From Candidatus Latescibacterota bacterium (GTDB lineage: Bacteria; Latescibacterota; UBA2968; UBA8231): a stretch of DNA of 64,000 nucleotides. Under the pieces are notes generated by a model. It was given only the letters and a program-made list of their open reading frames with translations, was not told the DNA's origin and ran no database searches. Position numbers and translations under genes: made by a program. The stretch covers positions 87,308-151,307 of the forward strand of contig JAJEIO010000026.1 of the NCBI GenBank assembly GCA_022827835.1, written 5' to 3'. Below are positions 43,308-50,880 of this stretch, piece by piece. Each line of letters begins with the position of its first letter. The first letter of the stretch is position 1.

Positions 43308-44635
43308 ACTCACTCGACCGCCGGATTCTCAGCCTCGCCGTCCCCAATATCCTCGCAGCTCTGTCTGCGCCGCTGATCGGTATCGCCGACACTGCGATGA
43401 TCGGCCATTTGCCGGAAGTGGCCTTTATGGGCGCGGTCTCTACGGCGAGTTTGATCTTCAATGGCATATTCTGGTGTCTAGCCTTTTTGCGGATGGGAAC
43501 CACGGCACTGGTAGCCCAGTACAGCGGGGCGGGGGATCGACGGCAGAGCGCAGGGGTATTCTACCGCTCGCTCATTGTGGCCGTCTGCCTTGGCATGGGG
43601 ATCGTGGCGGCCAGTGGCTGGATCAGCCGGATTGGGTTTGAGTTGGCCGGTGGGTCTCCTCAAGTCCAGTACTGGGGCATACGCTACTTCGCCATCCGAG
43701 TGTGGGAAGCACCCTTGGCCCTGAGCATTATGACGCTCAACGGCTTTTTCCTCGGGACCGCCAATGTCATAGCACCCCTCTGGGTTATGACCGTTGCCAA
43801 CTTGGTCAACATCGGCGCGGACTATGTGCTTATCTACGGCAAGTTGGGTGCTCCTAAGCTGGGCGTCGAAGGAGCGGCTTGGGCGTCTGTGCTGGGCAAT
43901 GCGTCGGCGCTGGCCGTTGGGGTTTTTTGGTTGCTCTCCCGCTACCGCTCCTATCTGCGGGAGTGGCCTACAAGGCTGTGGGATTTGCGCGCGATGAAGC
44001 GCTTGATGCAAACCAACGCCTTCCTCTTTGGCCGCACCCTCTGTCTGCAATTTGCCGGTTTTTTCACGCTCGGCATGGTCTCACGGATGGGCGAAGCACC
44101 GCTGGCGGCCAACGCTGTGATTTTGCAGGTCTGGGGGCTGACTAGCTTCGCCGTTGACGGCTTTGCCCACGCGGCCGAGACGTTGGTCGGCCGTTGCCTA
44201 GGAGCGCACCTTTTTGTCGAGGCCCGGCAGTTTGCTTGGCGGATCATCTGCTGGGGGTTGGGTTTGGGAGCGGGGTTTGGCTTGGCTTACTTTGCGGCCT
44301 TGGAGCCTATTGCCGCGCTGTTTACTCCGCATCGGGAAGTTGTACAACAAGTCGGCGCACTTTATATACTCATCGCGCTGCTCCAACCGCTGAACGCCGT
44401 GGTTTTCGTCTTTGACGGAATTTTTATCGGCGCTAGCGATATGGGGTATTTGTTCAAGGCTATGGCACTGGCCACCTTTGGGGTGTTTTTGCCTGCGGCG
44501 TTGGTTTTTATATACTGGTTGGATTGGGAATTGGCCGGTGCTTGGATGGCCTATAGCGGCCTGATGGTCGGCCGTTTTGTTACGCTGTGGCCGCGCTATC
44601 GCGGCGATGCTTGGTTGCGGAGCTTTGTCGAATAG
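43304..44635 (+). CDS. MATE family efflux transporter (DinF-like)
   Basis: 443 residues with about 12 membrane segments in two symmetrical halves. Landmarks: NILAALSAPLIGIADTAMIGHL at the start, GFFLGTANVIAPLWVMTVAN, and the second half LAANAVILQVWGLTSFAVDGFAHAAETLVG. TTG start overlapping the ATL stop by 4 bases, with GGAGG upstream. It exports organic cations or drugs using Na+ or H+; DinF-type members are often DNA-damage-linked in E. coli, which may fit with the neighbouring ATL gene. Substrate unknown. Confidence 0.9.
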   Translation: MNSLDRRILSLAVPNILAALSAPLIGIADTAMIGHLPEVAFMGAVSTASLIFNGIFWCLAFLRMGTTALVAQYSGAGDRRQSAGVFYRSLIVAVCLGMGIVAASGWISRIGFELAGGSPQVQYWGIRYFAIRVWEAPLALSIMTLNGFFLGTANVIAPLWVMTVANLVNIGADYVLIYGKLGAPKLGVEGAAWASVLGNASALAVGVFWLLSRYRSYLREWPTRLWDLRAMKRLMQTNAFLFGRTLCLQFAGFFTLGMVSRMGEAPLAANAVILQVWGLTSFAVDGFAHAAETLVGRCLGAHLFVEARQFAWRIICWGLGLGAGFGLAYFAALEPIAALFTPHREVVQQVGALYILIALLQPLNAVVFVFDGIFIGASDMGYLFKAMALATFGVFLPAALVFIYWLDWELAGAWMAYSGLMVGRFVTLWPRYRGDAWLRSFVE

Positions 44636-44646
44636 GAGAGGAGACT

Positions 44647-45018
44647 ATGCCCTTTATCAATCCCGCAGAACTTGCGGCTGTGGAGCTTTTTCCCCAAATC
44701 AACAGCGGCTTGGTGGCTGGCGAGCGGCTGATGCTGTCATTTTTGGACATGGAAGAAGGCTGCGAAGTACCCGAGCACAGCCACCCGCACGAGCAGGCCG
44801 GTTTGGTGCTCGCCGGGCGTTTCCGCTTTCGCATTGGGTCAGAGGAGCGCGTCACCGGCCCGGGCGACGCCTTTTTGATTCCGCCGAACGTGGTCCACTG
44901 GGGGATCGTCGAAGAAGGGCCAGCCAAAATTCTCGACATCTTCAGCCCGCCGCGCGAGGATTACATAGAGCACTACAATAAACACGCCACAACTTCCACC
45001 GAGACCGTGTGGGCCTAG
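44647..45018 (+). CDS. Single-domain cupin protein
   Basis: 123 residues from the ATG at 44647 (AGGAGAGGAG upstream). Cupin motif 1 is PEHSHPHEQAGLVLAGRFRF and motif 2 is PGDAFLIPPNVVHW, with all expected metal ligands (H, H, E, H). The family includes quercetinase-like and sugar-acid isomerase-like proteins. It follows the MATE gene by 11 bases and precedes a DapA-like lyase. Likely metal-dependent isomerase or small-molecule-binding protein. Confidence 0.82.
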   Translation: MPFINPAELAAVELFPQINSGLVAGERLMLSFLDMEEGCEVPEHSHPHEQAGLVLAGRFRFRIGSEERVTGPGDAFLIPPNVVHWGIVEEGPAKILDIFSPPREDYIEHYNKHATTSTETVWA

Positions 45019-45036
45019 CAGATAAAGGAGAATACT

Positions 45037-45966
45037 ATGCAGATGTTGCAAAAAGAACAGTGCCACAACGTGCTGGTTGTGGCGATTACGCCCCGGGACG
45101 CGGAACGGGGCATTGACTTGGCGGGGATTGACCGCAATGTGCGCTTTCTCTGTGAGCGGGGCGTCGATTTTATCATGCCAGCGTGCGGCACAGGGCTGGT
45201 GTACGATATGACCTTAGACGAATACGAGGCCGTCGTTGGGGCCTTTGTGGAAGCGGCAGCCGGAGAGGCATTGGTCGTGCCGGGGATTGGGCCGGGGTAT
45301 GGTCGGGCGCTGGAAATGGGGCGGATTGCCCACTCTTTGGGCGTCGCTGGGGTGATGATTATGCCCATCGTCGGGCCGGCCTCAGCCGGGGGCGTTGCCG
45401 TCGGCCTGCGCGACATTGCCGAGAAGACCCAGTTGCCCACGGTACTGTATCAACGCCGTCTGGATATTATGCCGGTCGAGCAAGTAGTGGCGCTGTGTCA
45501 GCTAGACGAAGTGGTGGGGCTCAAATACGCGGTTGATGATTTAGAAGCGTTCCGGTGGATCGTCGCCGATGCTGGGGAGGACGCGGCCATGGTTTGCGGC
45601 ATGGCCGAGGATCCCTGTATCGACTATATGGAGGCCGGCGCGGTTGGGTTTAGCTCGGGAATGGCTAACTTCGTTCCCGGCATGAGCTTGATGCTCCTAG
45701 AGCGCTTTGCGGCGGGAGATCGCGTTGGCGCGGAGGAGATTCGGCAGCAGATGGTGCCTTTTGAGGATCTGCGCGGTGAGCGGGCGGCGCGCTATAGTGG
45801 CTCGGCACTGCACGCGGCCATGGAGCGGTTCGGGCTGGCCGGAGGGCCGGTGATACCTTTTGCCGAGGACGTGGCTGCTGAGGACCTGCCGAGATTGCAC
45901 GCGCTCGTCGATAAGCTGGCCGAGACAGAGAGGCAAGTGCAAATGCAGATGAAAGAGGTCGTATGA
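45037..45966 (+). CDS. Dihydrodipicolinate synthase family (DapA-like) aldolase
   Basis: 309 residues of N-acetylneuraminate lyase/DapA fold. The Schiff-base Lys is in VVGLKYAVDD and the partner Tyr in TVLYQRRLDI. The substrate-binding loop, GxxGE in DapA, reads ACGTGLVYDMTLDEY, so the Glu is absent and the substrate is likely not that of lysine synthesis. AAGGAGA precedes the ATG. In an operon with isomerase, cupins and a Gfo/Idh oxidoreductase, a keto-deoxy sugar-acid aldolase or dehydratase role is probable. Confidence 0.87.
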   Translation: MQMLQKEQCHNVLVVAITPRDAERGIDLAGIDRNVRFLCERGVDFIMPACGTGLVYDMTLDEYEAVVGAFVEAAAGEALVVPGIGPGYGRALEMGRIAHSLGVAGVMIMPIVGPASAGGVAVGLRDIAEKTQLPTVLYQRRLDIMPVEQVVALCQLDEVVGLKYAVDDLEAFRWIVADAGEDAAMVCGMAEDPCIDYMEAGAVGFSSGMANFVPGMSLMLLERFAAGDRVGAEEIRQQMVPFEDLRGERAARYSGSALHAAMERFGLAGGPVIPFAEDVAAEDLPRLHALVDKLAETERQVQMQMKEVV

Positions 45967-47069
45967 ACCAAGATGCACTGCGCATAGGACTGGTAGGCAC
46001 AGGCGGCGTCTGTGCAGGGGTACACTATCCTGGACTGCGGCTAATTCCCGGGGTCGAGATTTCTGGGATCTGCGAGCCAGATGAGACGCTGCGGCAAAAG
46101 CGGCAAGCGGAATGGGGTATTGCCGACGCTTTTGACCGGCTGGACGCGCTCTTAGATGCGGTGGTCCCAGATGCGGTCTGCATCGCCGTGCCCAACGTCT
46201 ATCACTACGAATTGATCGTCCAAGCCTTAGACGCTGGCTGCCACGTGCTGTGCGAGAAGCCTCTGGGTATGGACTTTGCCCAAACTCAGGAAATATACGC
46301 TAGGGGCAAGGCGTCGGGGCGTCGCCACATGACGGCGTTTACTTATCGCTTTGTGCCGGCTATGAACTACATCCGCCACTTGGTGCAGACCGGGGCCTTA
46401 GGGGCGATTCGCCACGCCCGATTCCAGCGTCTGCAAGATTGGGGAGAACGCGCCATTGGCTGGCGGCAATACAAGCGCTACGCCGGGTCGGGCGAACTGG
46501 GCGATATGGGCATTCACCGCATTGATTTTGCCGAGGATCTGTTAGGGCCGATAGAGGCCGTGTGCAGTGCAGCCAAGCAGTTGGTGCCAAGAGATCAGAC
46601 CCGCGAAGGCCAGCCGTGCCCACCGCAGGACGTGGAAGATTGGATCGCGTGGATCGCCGAGTTTGCAAGCGGCACCACGGGTGTCTTCGAGATGGGCAAG
46701 CTGAGCAAGGGCTATGGCCCGAAGGGCGACCACGACTTAGCCGAGTTCAACGGAGAGGATGCCTCGGTCGTCTATCGCCTGCACGCGCCGCACGAAGTGC
46801 TCTTCGCGCCCCGCGGCGCACTCTATCAGAGCCAGCCCGTGCCCGCCGAGTTCCTCAAGCGGCCCAATGCGCCGCGCGATCCGTCCGTCGGCGATCCCGT
46901 GCAGACTTTCCGCTATGACCAAGCTTGGGAATTCGTCAGCGCCATCCGCGAGGGGCGCGATTGCGTACCGTCGTTTTACCACGGAATGCGGGCGCAGGCC
47001 GTTGCCGACTCCATTCTCCAGGCCGTAGCCGAGCGTCGGTGGGTCGATATTCCCGATTGTCCGGCTTAG
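45963..47069 (+). CDS. Gfo/Idh/MocA family oxidoreductase
   Basis: 368 residues, starting with a 4-base overlap (ATGA) on the DapA-like gene. Rossmann motif GLVGTGGVCAGVHYPGL, hallmark EKP in VLCEKPLGMDF (around residue 98-100), and GSGELGDMGIHRIDFAEDL in the second domain. It should oxidise or reduce a sugar or sugar acid with NAD(P). Its stop overlaps the convergent lnt stop by 4 bases, with no terminator seen. Last gene of the run that begins at 41234. Confidence 0.9.
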   Translation: MNQDALRIGLVGTGGVCAGVHYPGLRLIPGVEISGICEPDETLRQKRQAEWGIADAFDRLDALLDAVVPDAVCIAVPNVYHYELIVQALDAGCHVLCEKPLGMDFAQTQEIYARGKASGRRHMTAFTYRFVPAMNYIRHLVQTGALGAIRHARFQRLQDWGERAIGWRQYKRYAGSGELGDMGIHRIDFAEDLLGPIEAVCSAAKQLVPRDQTREGQPCPPQDVEDWIAWIAEFASGTTGVFEMGKLSKGYGPKGDHDLAEFNGEDASVVYRLHAPHEVLFAPRGALYQSQPVPAEFLKRPNAPRDPSVGDPVQTFRYDQAWEFVSAIREGRDCVPSFYHGMRAQAVADSILQAVAERRWVDIPDCPA

Positions 47070-48577
47070 GCGGGACTTTTGCGGGCCGCGGCTAGCGTTA
47101 GCGCGAGGGCGCAGAGCAGGAGCGGCCAGTCCCCCCAGCGCGTGTAGATCGTCTGTCCTTGGTGCAGGGGCACGTCTATGGCAAAGCTCACGGTGGCAAA
47201 AAGCGGCGTGCGATAGGCAATGCGCCCGCTCGGTTCGATTAAGCCGGAAATGCCAGTATTGGCGGCGCGGACTACGGCGCGGCCGCTTTCTACGGCGCGT
47301 AGGACAGCTTGCGCAAAGTGCTGATGAGGGGCCGCGGTGGTGCCAAACCAAGCGTCGTTGGTGGTGTTGATTAGAAAGTCTGGGTCTTGGGCCATCAGCG
47401 CGCGGGTGATTTCCGGAAAGATGGACTCGTAGCAAATAAAGACCCCGAATGAGATGTCGCTGCGCGGAAGCCGCAGTACTTTGTGTCTTGCCCCGTGGGC
47501 GAAGATGCCACTTTCTTCCGTAAGCCCTCCCAAATACTGAAAGATGAATGGGAAGGGCAGAAACTCGCCAAAAGGCACCAAGTGCACCTTGTCGGCGTAA
47601 TCGACTACTTCTCCTTGGACGTTGAGTAAGAACGCCCGGTTATAGATCGGAGCCGTGCGGTTTTGCGAATCCCCCTTGAGGCTACCTACCAGCATGGGCG
47701 TATCTAACTTTGGCGCTAGGGCGGTTATCGAATCTACATAATCCGCGTACAGAGGGTCGCCAAAATAGAGCGGCAGAGCCGTCTCGGGGTAGATGATCAG
47801 CGCTGGTTTTTCCGCAGCCGCCAAGTCCCGGGTAAGTGTGGCGTAGTGCCGAGCCGTCCAGGCCAGCCGGTTTTCCTTCCACTTGCGGTCTTGGGGGATA
47901 TTGCCTTGGACGACGCCGACCTTTAGGGTGGGCGGCGGATCCGGCGCGTCGTGCAGCCGATAGAAGCCCCATAGATGAACGACGACCAGCAGAAGAAGAG
48001 GCAGGCTCAGATAAGGGATGAAGGCGCGGTGCGAGAGGGCCTGGGCCAACGCGGCATTGAATAGGACGATGAGGAAACTCAGACCATAGACGCCGGTTAC
48101 GGCAGCCCATTGCAGGAAGGGCAGGTTGAGGTACTGCGAGTAGCCCAGTAGCTGCCAAGGAAAGCCGCTCAACATCCAATTTTGCACCCATTCTAAAAGG
48201 ATCCAGACGCTGGCTGCTGACCAAGCAAAGAGGGGAGAGGAATAGTTCAGGCGGCGGCACACCGCGACGAAACAGGCTAGATACAAGGCCATGTATAAGA
48301 TGAGTAGGGCATTCGTCGCTGCGGCGGTCGCCAAGGAGAGGGCTCCGTACAATTGCAGGGTCTCGGTGATCCAGTACGTGCGCCCGGTAGCCCAGACGAT
48401 GCCAGTGACCAGCCCGAGGGCGAAGTGACTTTGGGCGGGCAGCCAGTTTCGAGCCAAAAAAAGCGGTAGCAGACAAAGCCAAGCGAGGTAATACTGATCG
48501 AATTTGGGGATGCTAACTACGAAGAGTAGGCCCGAGAGTAGGGCCGGGGCCAGCAGGGGAAAAAGCCGCTGCTGCAA
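47066..48577 (-). CDS. lnt: Apolipoprotein N-acyltransferase
   Basis: 503 residues: about six membrane helices in the first 200 residues, then a periplasmic nitrilase domain. The catalytic triad is visible as Glu in LIIYPETALPLYF, Lys in the segment after VDYADKVHLVPFGEF, and Cys in FGVFICYESIFPE. It adds the third acyl chain to lipoproteins in the inner membrane, in agreement with the several lipoproteins in this window. Apparent TTG start one base after the sigma-like gene stop; the upstream SD is weak, so the pair is probably coupled. Confidence 0.93.
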   Translation of the reverse strand: MQQRLFPLLAPALLSGLLFVVSIPKFDQYYLAWLCLLPLFLARNWLPAQSHFALGLVTGIVWATGRTYWITETLQLYGALSLATAAATNALLILYMALYLACFVAVCRRLNYSSPLFAWSAASVWILLEWVQNWMLSGFPWQLLGYSQYLNLPFLQWAAVTGVYGLSFLIVLFNAALAQALSHRAFIPYLSLPLLLLVVVHLWGFYRLHDAPDPPPTLKVGVVQGNIPQDRKWKENRLAWTARHYATLTRDLAAAEKPALIIYPETALPLYFGDPLYADYVDSITALAPKLDTPMLVGSLKGDSQNRTAPIYNRAFLLNVQGEVVDYADKVHLVPFGEFLPFPFIFQYLGGLTEESGIFAHGARHKVLRLPRSDISFGVFICYESIFPEITRALMAQDPDFLINTTNDAWFGTTAAPHQHFAQAVLRAVESGRAVVRAANTGISGLIEPSGRIAYRTPLFATVSFAIDVPLHQGQTIYTRWGDWPLLLCALALTLAAARKSPA

Positions 48578-48578
48578 T

Positions 48579-48905
48579 TCAGATGCCTCGGTGCCAATCC
48601 TCGAGCCCTTGGCGCAATTTTTCTAACCCGCTTTGCTCAAGCGCAGCCATTGCGTCGCGAGAAATGCCTAGGCGCGTTGCGACTTGGCCGGGCGATTTCT
48701 TGTACTGATAGCGGAGTTGAATAACGCGCATCTCGTCGTCGGAGAGAGCTTGGAGGGCACGGTGGACGAGCTGGCGCAACTCTTGGGCTTCAAGGCGATC
48801 TTGGGCGTCTTCGGCGACGAGCAAGGATACGAAGCGTTCGTCGAGGCGGATGCGCTCGGTCGGAGCAGTGGTGGGATTGTCGGGAACCTTATTATAGATA
48901 GGCAT
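48579..48905 (-). CDS. Sigma-70 region-4-like HTH protein
   Basis: 108 residues. The C-terminal half (ALQALSDDEMRVIQLRYQYKKS, then PGQVATRLGISRDAM) is a sigma-70 region 4 helix-turn-helix of the kind that contacts -35 elements, but no region 2 is present, so it cannot be a full sigma factor. The ATG at 48905 has no SD and sits right against the terminator at 48907-48938, so the true start or its regulation is unclear. It precedes lnt by one base. It may be an anti-activator, a co-regulator or a remnant. Confidence 0.65.
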   Translation of the reverse strand: MPIYNKVPDNPTTAPTERIRLDERFVSLLVAEDAQDRLEAQELRQLVHRALQALSDDEMRVIQLRYQYKKSPGQVATRLGISRDAMAALEQSGLEKLRQGLEDWHRGI

Positions 48906-48906
48906 A

Positions 48907-48938
48907 GAAAAAATCAGGGAGCCGCAAGCGACTCCCTG
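48907..48938 (-). terminator. Terminator between initiator tRNA and the sigma-like gene
   Basis: CAGGGAG (48915-48921) pairs with CTCCCTG (48932-48938); the inner CCG and CGA extend it imperfectly. On the minus strand it is followed by ATTTTTT (48907-48914). It ends transcription of the tRNA. The following gene's ATG lies only one base beyond the U-run, an unusual arrangement. Confidence 0.85.
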
Positions 48939-48945
48939 AAAAAGG

Positions 48946-49022
<77 letters not shown>

Positions 49023-49073
49023 ACAAGCTATGTGCAATAAATCTAAAGGATGGGGCAGGCGGGCGCAACCCTC

Positions 49074-50390
49074 TCAATGGCCGACGGGCGTTAAGCGTCG
49101 GAGTTTGACTTGGGCGATGCGCTGGCCCTCCACCTTGAGGATGTCGAGCTCTAGATCGTTTACCTTGAAGGCTAAGCCCTCTGCGGGAATGCTCCCCAAG
49201 TGGTCGTAGATAAATCCCCCGAGGGTTTCAAAACCCGTCCTCGGCAGATCGGTGGAAAGCAACTTGTTGAGATCGTCTATATCGATGCGGGCATTGGCGA
49301 TAAGCACCTCGCCGGGAACTTCCCAGTGGTGCAGTGCTTCTTCCTCGTCGTATTCGTCTTGGATTTCCCCGACGATTTCCTCGACAAGATCTTCGGTGGT
49401 GACCAAGCCCGCCGTGCCGCCGTATTCGTCGAGGACAATGGCGAGGCGAATTTTGTTGGCTCTCAAGTCGTTGAGCAGGATGTCGATTTTCTTGGTCTCA
49501 GGGATGTAATAAGGCTCGTGGGTAAAACGCAGCTCGTCCTCTTGCTGGCTGGTCAGTAGTTGATTTATCGGCGTCGCTAGATCGATTTCGGGATGGGACA
49601 CCAATATCTGCAGCAGATCTTTGGCGTACACGATCCCTTGGATGTGATCGAGGCTTTCTCGGTAAATGGGCAGGCGCGAGTGCCCCTTGTCCCGGATGAG
49701 ATCGATCAAGTCTTTCAAGGAGGCTACTTGGTCGATGGCGACCATATCGACGCGGGGGATCATGACTTCGCGGACGATGCGGTCGTGAAAACCAAAAACG
49801 CCCTCAATCATCTCGCGCTCGCCTTCTTCTAGGACGCCAGACTCGCCTTCTGACTCGACGATGCTACGCAGTTCTTCTTCCTTTTCCGCGCGGAAGTCCT
49901 CGTCGCTGTAATCGAAGCTGCTGAGAAGTTCAAGGAGATTGGTCAGGGGAAGGAGCAGAGCGTGTACCGGCACATAGGCTAAGGCAACGATGGGTACGCG
50001 TACTTGGTCGCCTTCTTCATCAAAGCGAAGACGTCGCGGTGTCGCTACGACCATAAAAAGCCCTAGCGCACCCAATAAGGCTACGGCCGCGGAGATATAG
50101 CTCGGAAGGGTGAGAGCCTGTGAGAGAAAGAACAGGGAGAGAGCGAGGACGATGATGCCGATGGCTTCACCGAGGCGGGCCATCAGGCGTAGGCGTAGGC
50201 GTGGCTCGTAGATGCGGAGCATGGCGTCCGCATGGGACACGCCGCTTTCGGCCATTTTCTCCAGCACGGATTTGGAGAGAATGGCGAAGGTTGTCTCATA
50301 GCTGGCTACCACGAGGAGCCAGACGAGACTGATTGTGCCGACCAGCGCGGCGTATGCGATCAAGGATAAGTCAACTTGCGGGGGTTCCAA
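49074..50390 (-). CDS. CNNM/HlyC-CorC family protein (CBS domains)
   Basis: 438 residues: N-terminal membrane region with about three to four helices (DUF21-like, LVWLLVVASYETTFAILS and IVLALSLFFLSQAL), then two CBS domains (VREVMIPRVDMVAI to HSRLPIYRESLDHIQGIVY, and IRLAIVLDEYGGTAGLVTTEDLVEEIVGEI), then a CorC_HlyC domain (GFETLGGFIYDHLG). It is implicated in Mg2+/Co2+ efflux or transport. The gene follows ybeY by 37 bases, in the well-known phoH-pgpH-ybeY-corC order. Confidence 0.9.
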   Translation of the reverse strand: MEPPQVDLSLIAYAALVGTISLVWLLVVASYETTFAILSKSVLEKMAESGVSHADAMLRIYEPRLRLRLMARLGEAIGIIVLALSLFFLSQALTLPSYISAAVALLGALGLFMVVATPRRLRFDEEGDQVRVPIVALAYVPVHALLLPLTNLLELLSSFDYSDEDFRAEKEEELRSIVESEGESGVLEEGEREMIEGVFGFHDRIVREVMIPRVDMVAIDQVASLKDLIDLIRDKGHSRLPIYRESLDHIQGIVYAKDLLQILVSHPEIDLATPINQLLTSQQEDELRFTHEPYYIPETKKIDILLNDLRANKIRLAIVLDEYGGTAGLVTTEDLVEEIVGEIQDEYDEEEALHHWEVPGEVLIANARIDIDDLNKLLSTDLPRTGFETLGGFIYDHLGSIPAEGLAFKVNDLELDILKVEGQRIAQVKLRRLTPVGH

Positions 50391-50427
50391 AAAGGCTCCT
50401 TTCGGTAAAGCGGCCGGCCAAGGTCGC

Positions 50428-50880
50428 TTAGGGAGAGAGGGAGGCTGTGGTGAGAAAGTGGTCTGTTTCGCGCTCCATAGCGTCTAGCTGCTCGGATGTG
50501 TCGTGTACCCAGCCGGCTAGGTGCAGTAGGCCGTGTACCAACAGACGGGCTAGTTCCACTAAGGGGGGGACGCTGAGCGCGGTAGCTTGCCGCTGCGCTT
50601 GGGGCAGTGAAATGTACACTTCGCCGCTACTGTTCTGACCCGGTATGGTTCCTAAGTCGAAAGACAGGACATCCGTGGTGCCCTCCTTGCTGCGATAGGT
50701 GGTGTTGAGATTGCTCATGTAGTCGTCGTTGATGAGGACTAGCTGGACTGCGTCTGGCAGTGTGTGGGCACAAGCGACCTGCGCGGCGATGTGATGTAGG
50801 GCTACAAGCGCGTCTGCATGCAGAGGGGTTAGGCCCGCGTCTTGGACTATGTGAAGGGGGCTCGCTAGACGGTCTGCCAT
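50428..50880 (-). CDS. ybeY: rRNA maturation RNase YbeY
   Basis: 150 residues from the ATG at 50880. The zinc site is H116-x3-H120-x5-H126 in VHGLLHLAGWVHD, and the conserved RSKEGTTDVLSFDLG precedes it. It processes 16S rRNA 3' ends and takes part in ribosome quality control. The longer open frame upstream is ignored because it lies inside the pgpH coding sequence; the chosen start still overlaps the pgpH end by 16 bases, so they are coupled. Confidence 0.95.
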   Translation of the reverse strand: MADRLASPLHIVQDAGLTPLHADALVALHHIAAQVACAHTLPDAVQLVLINDDYMSNLNTTYRSKEGTTDVLSFDLGTIPGQNSSGEVYISLPQAQRQATALSVPPLVELARLLVHGLLHLAGWVHDTSEQLDAMERETDHFLTTASLSP

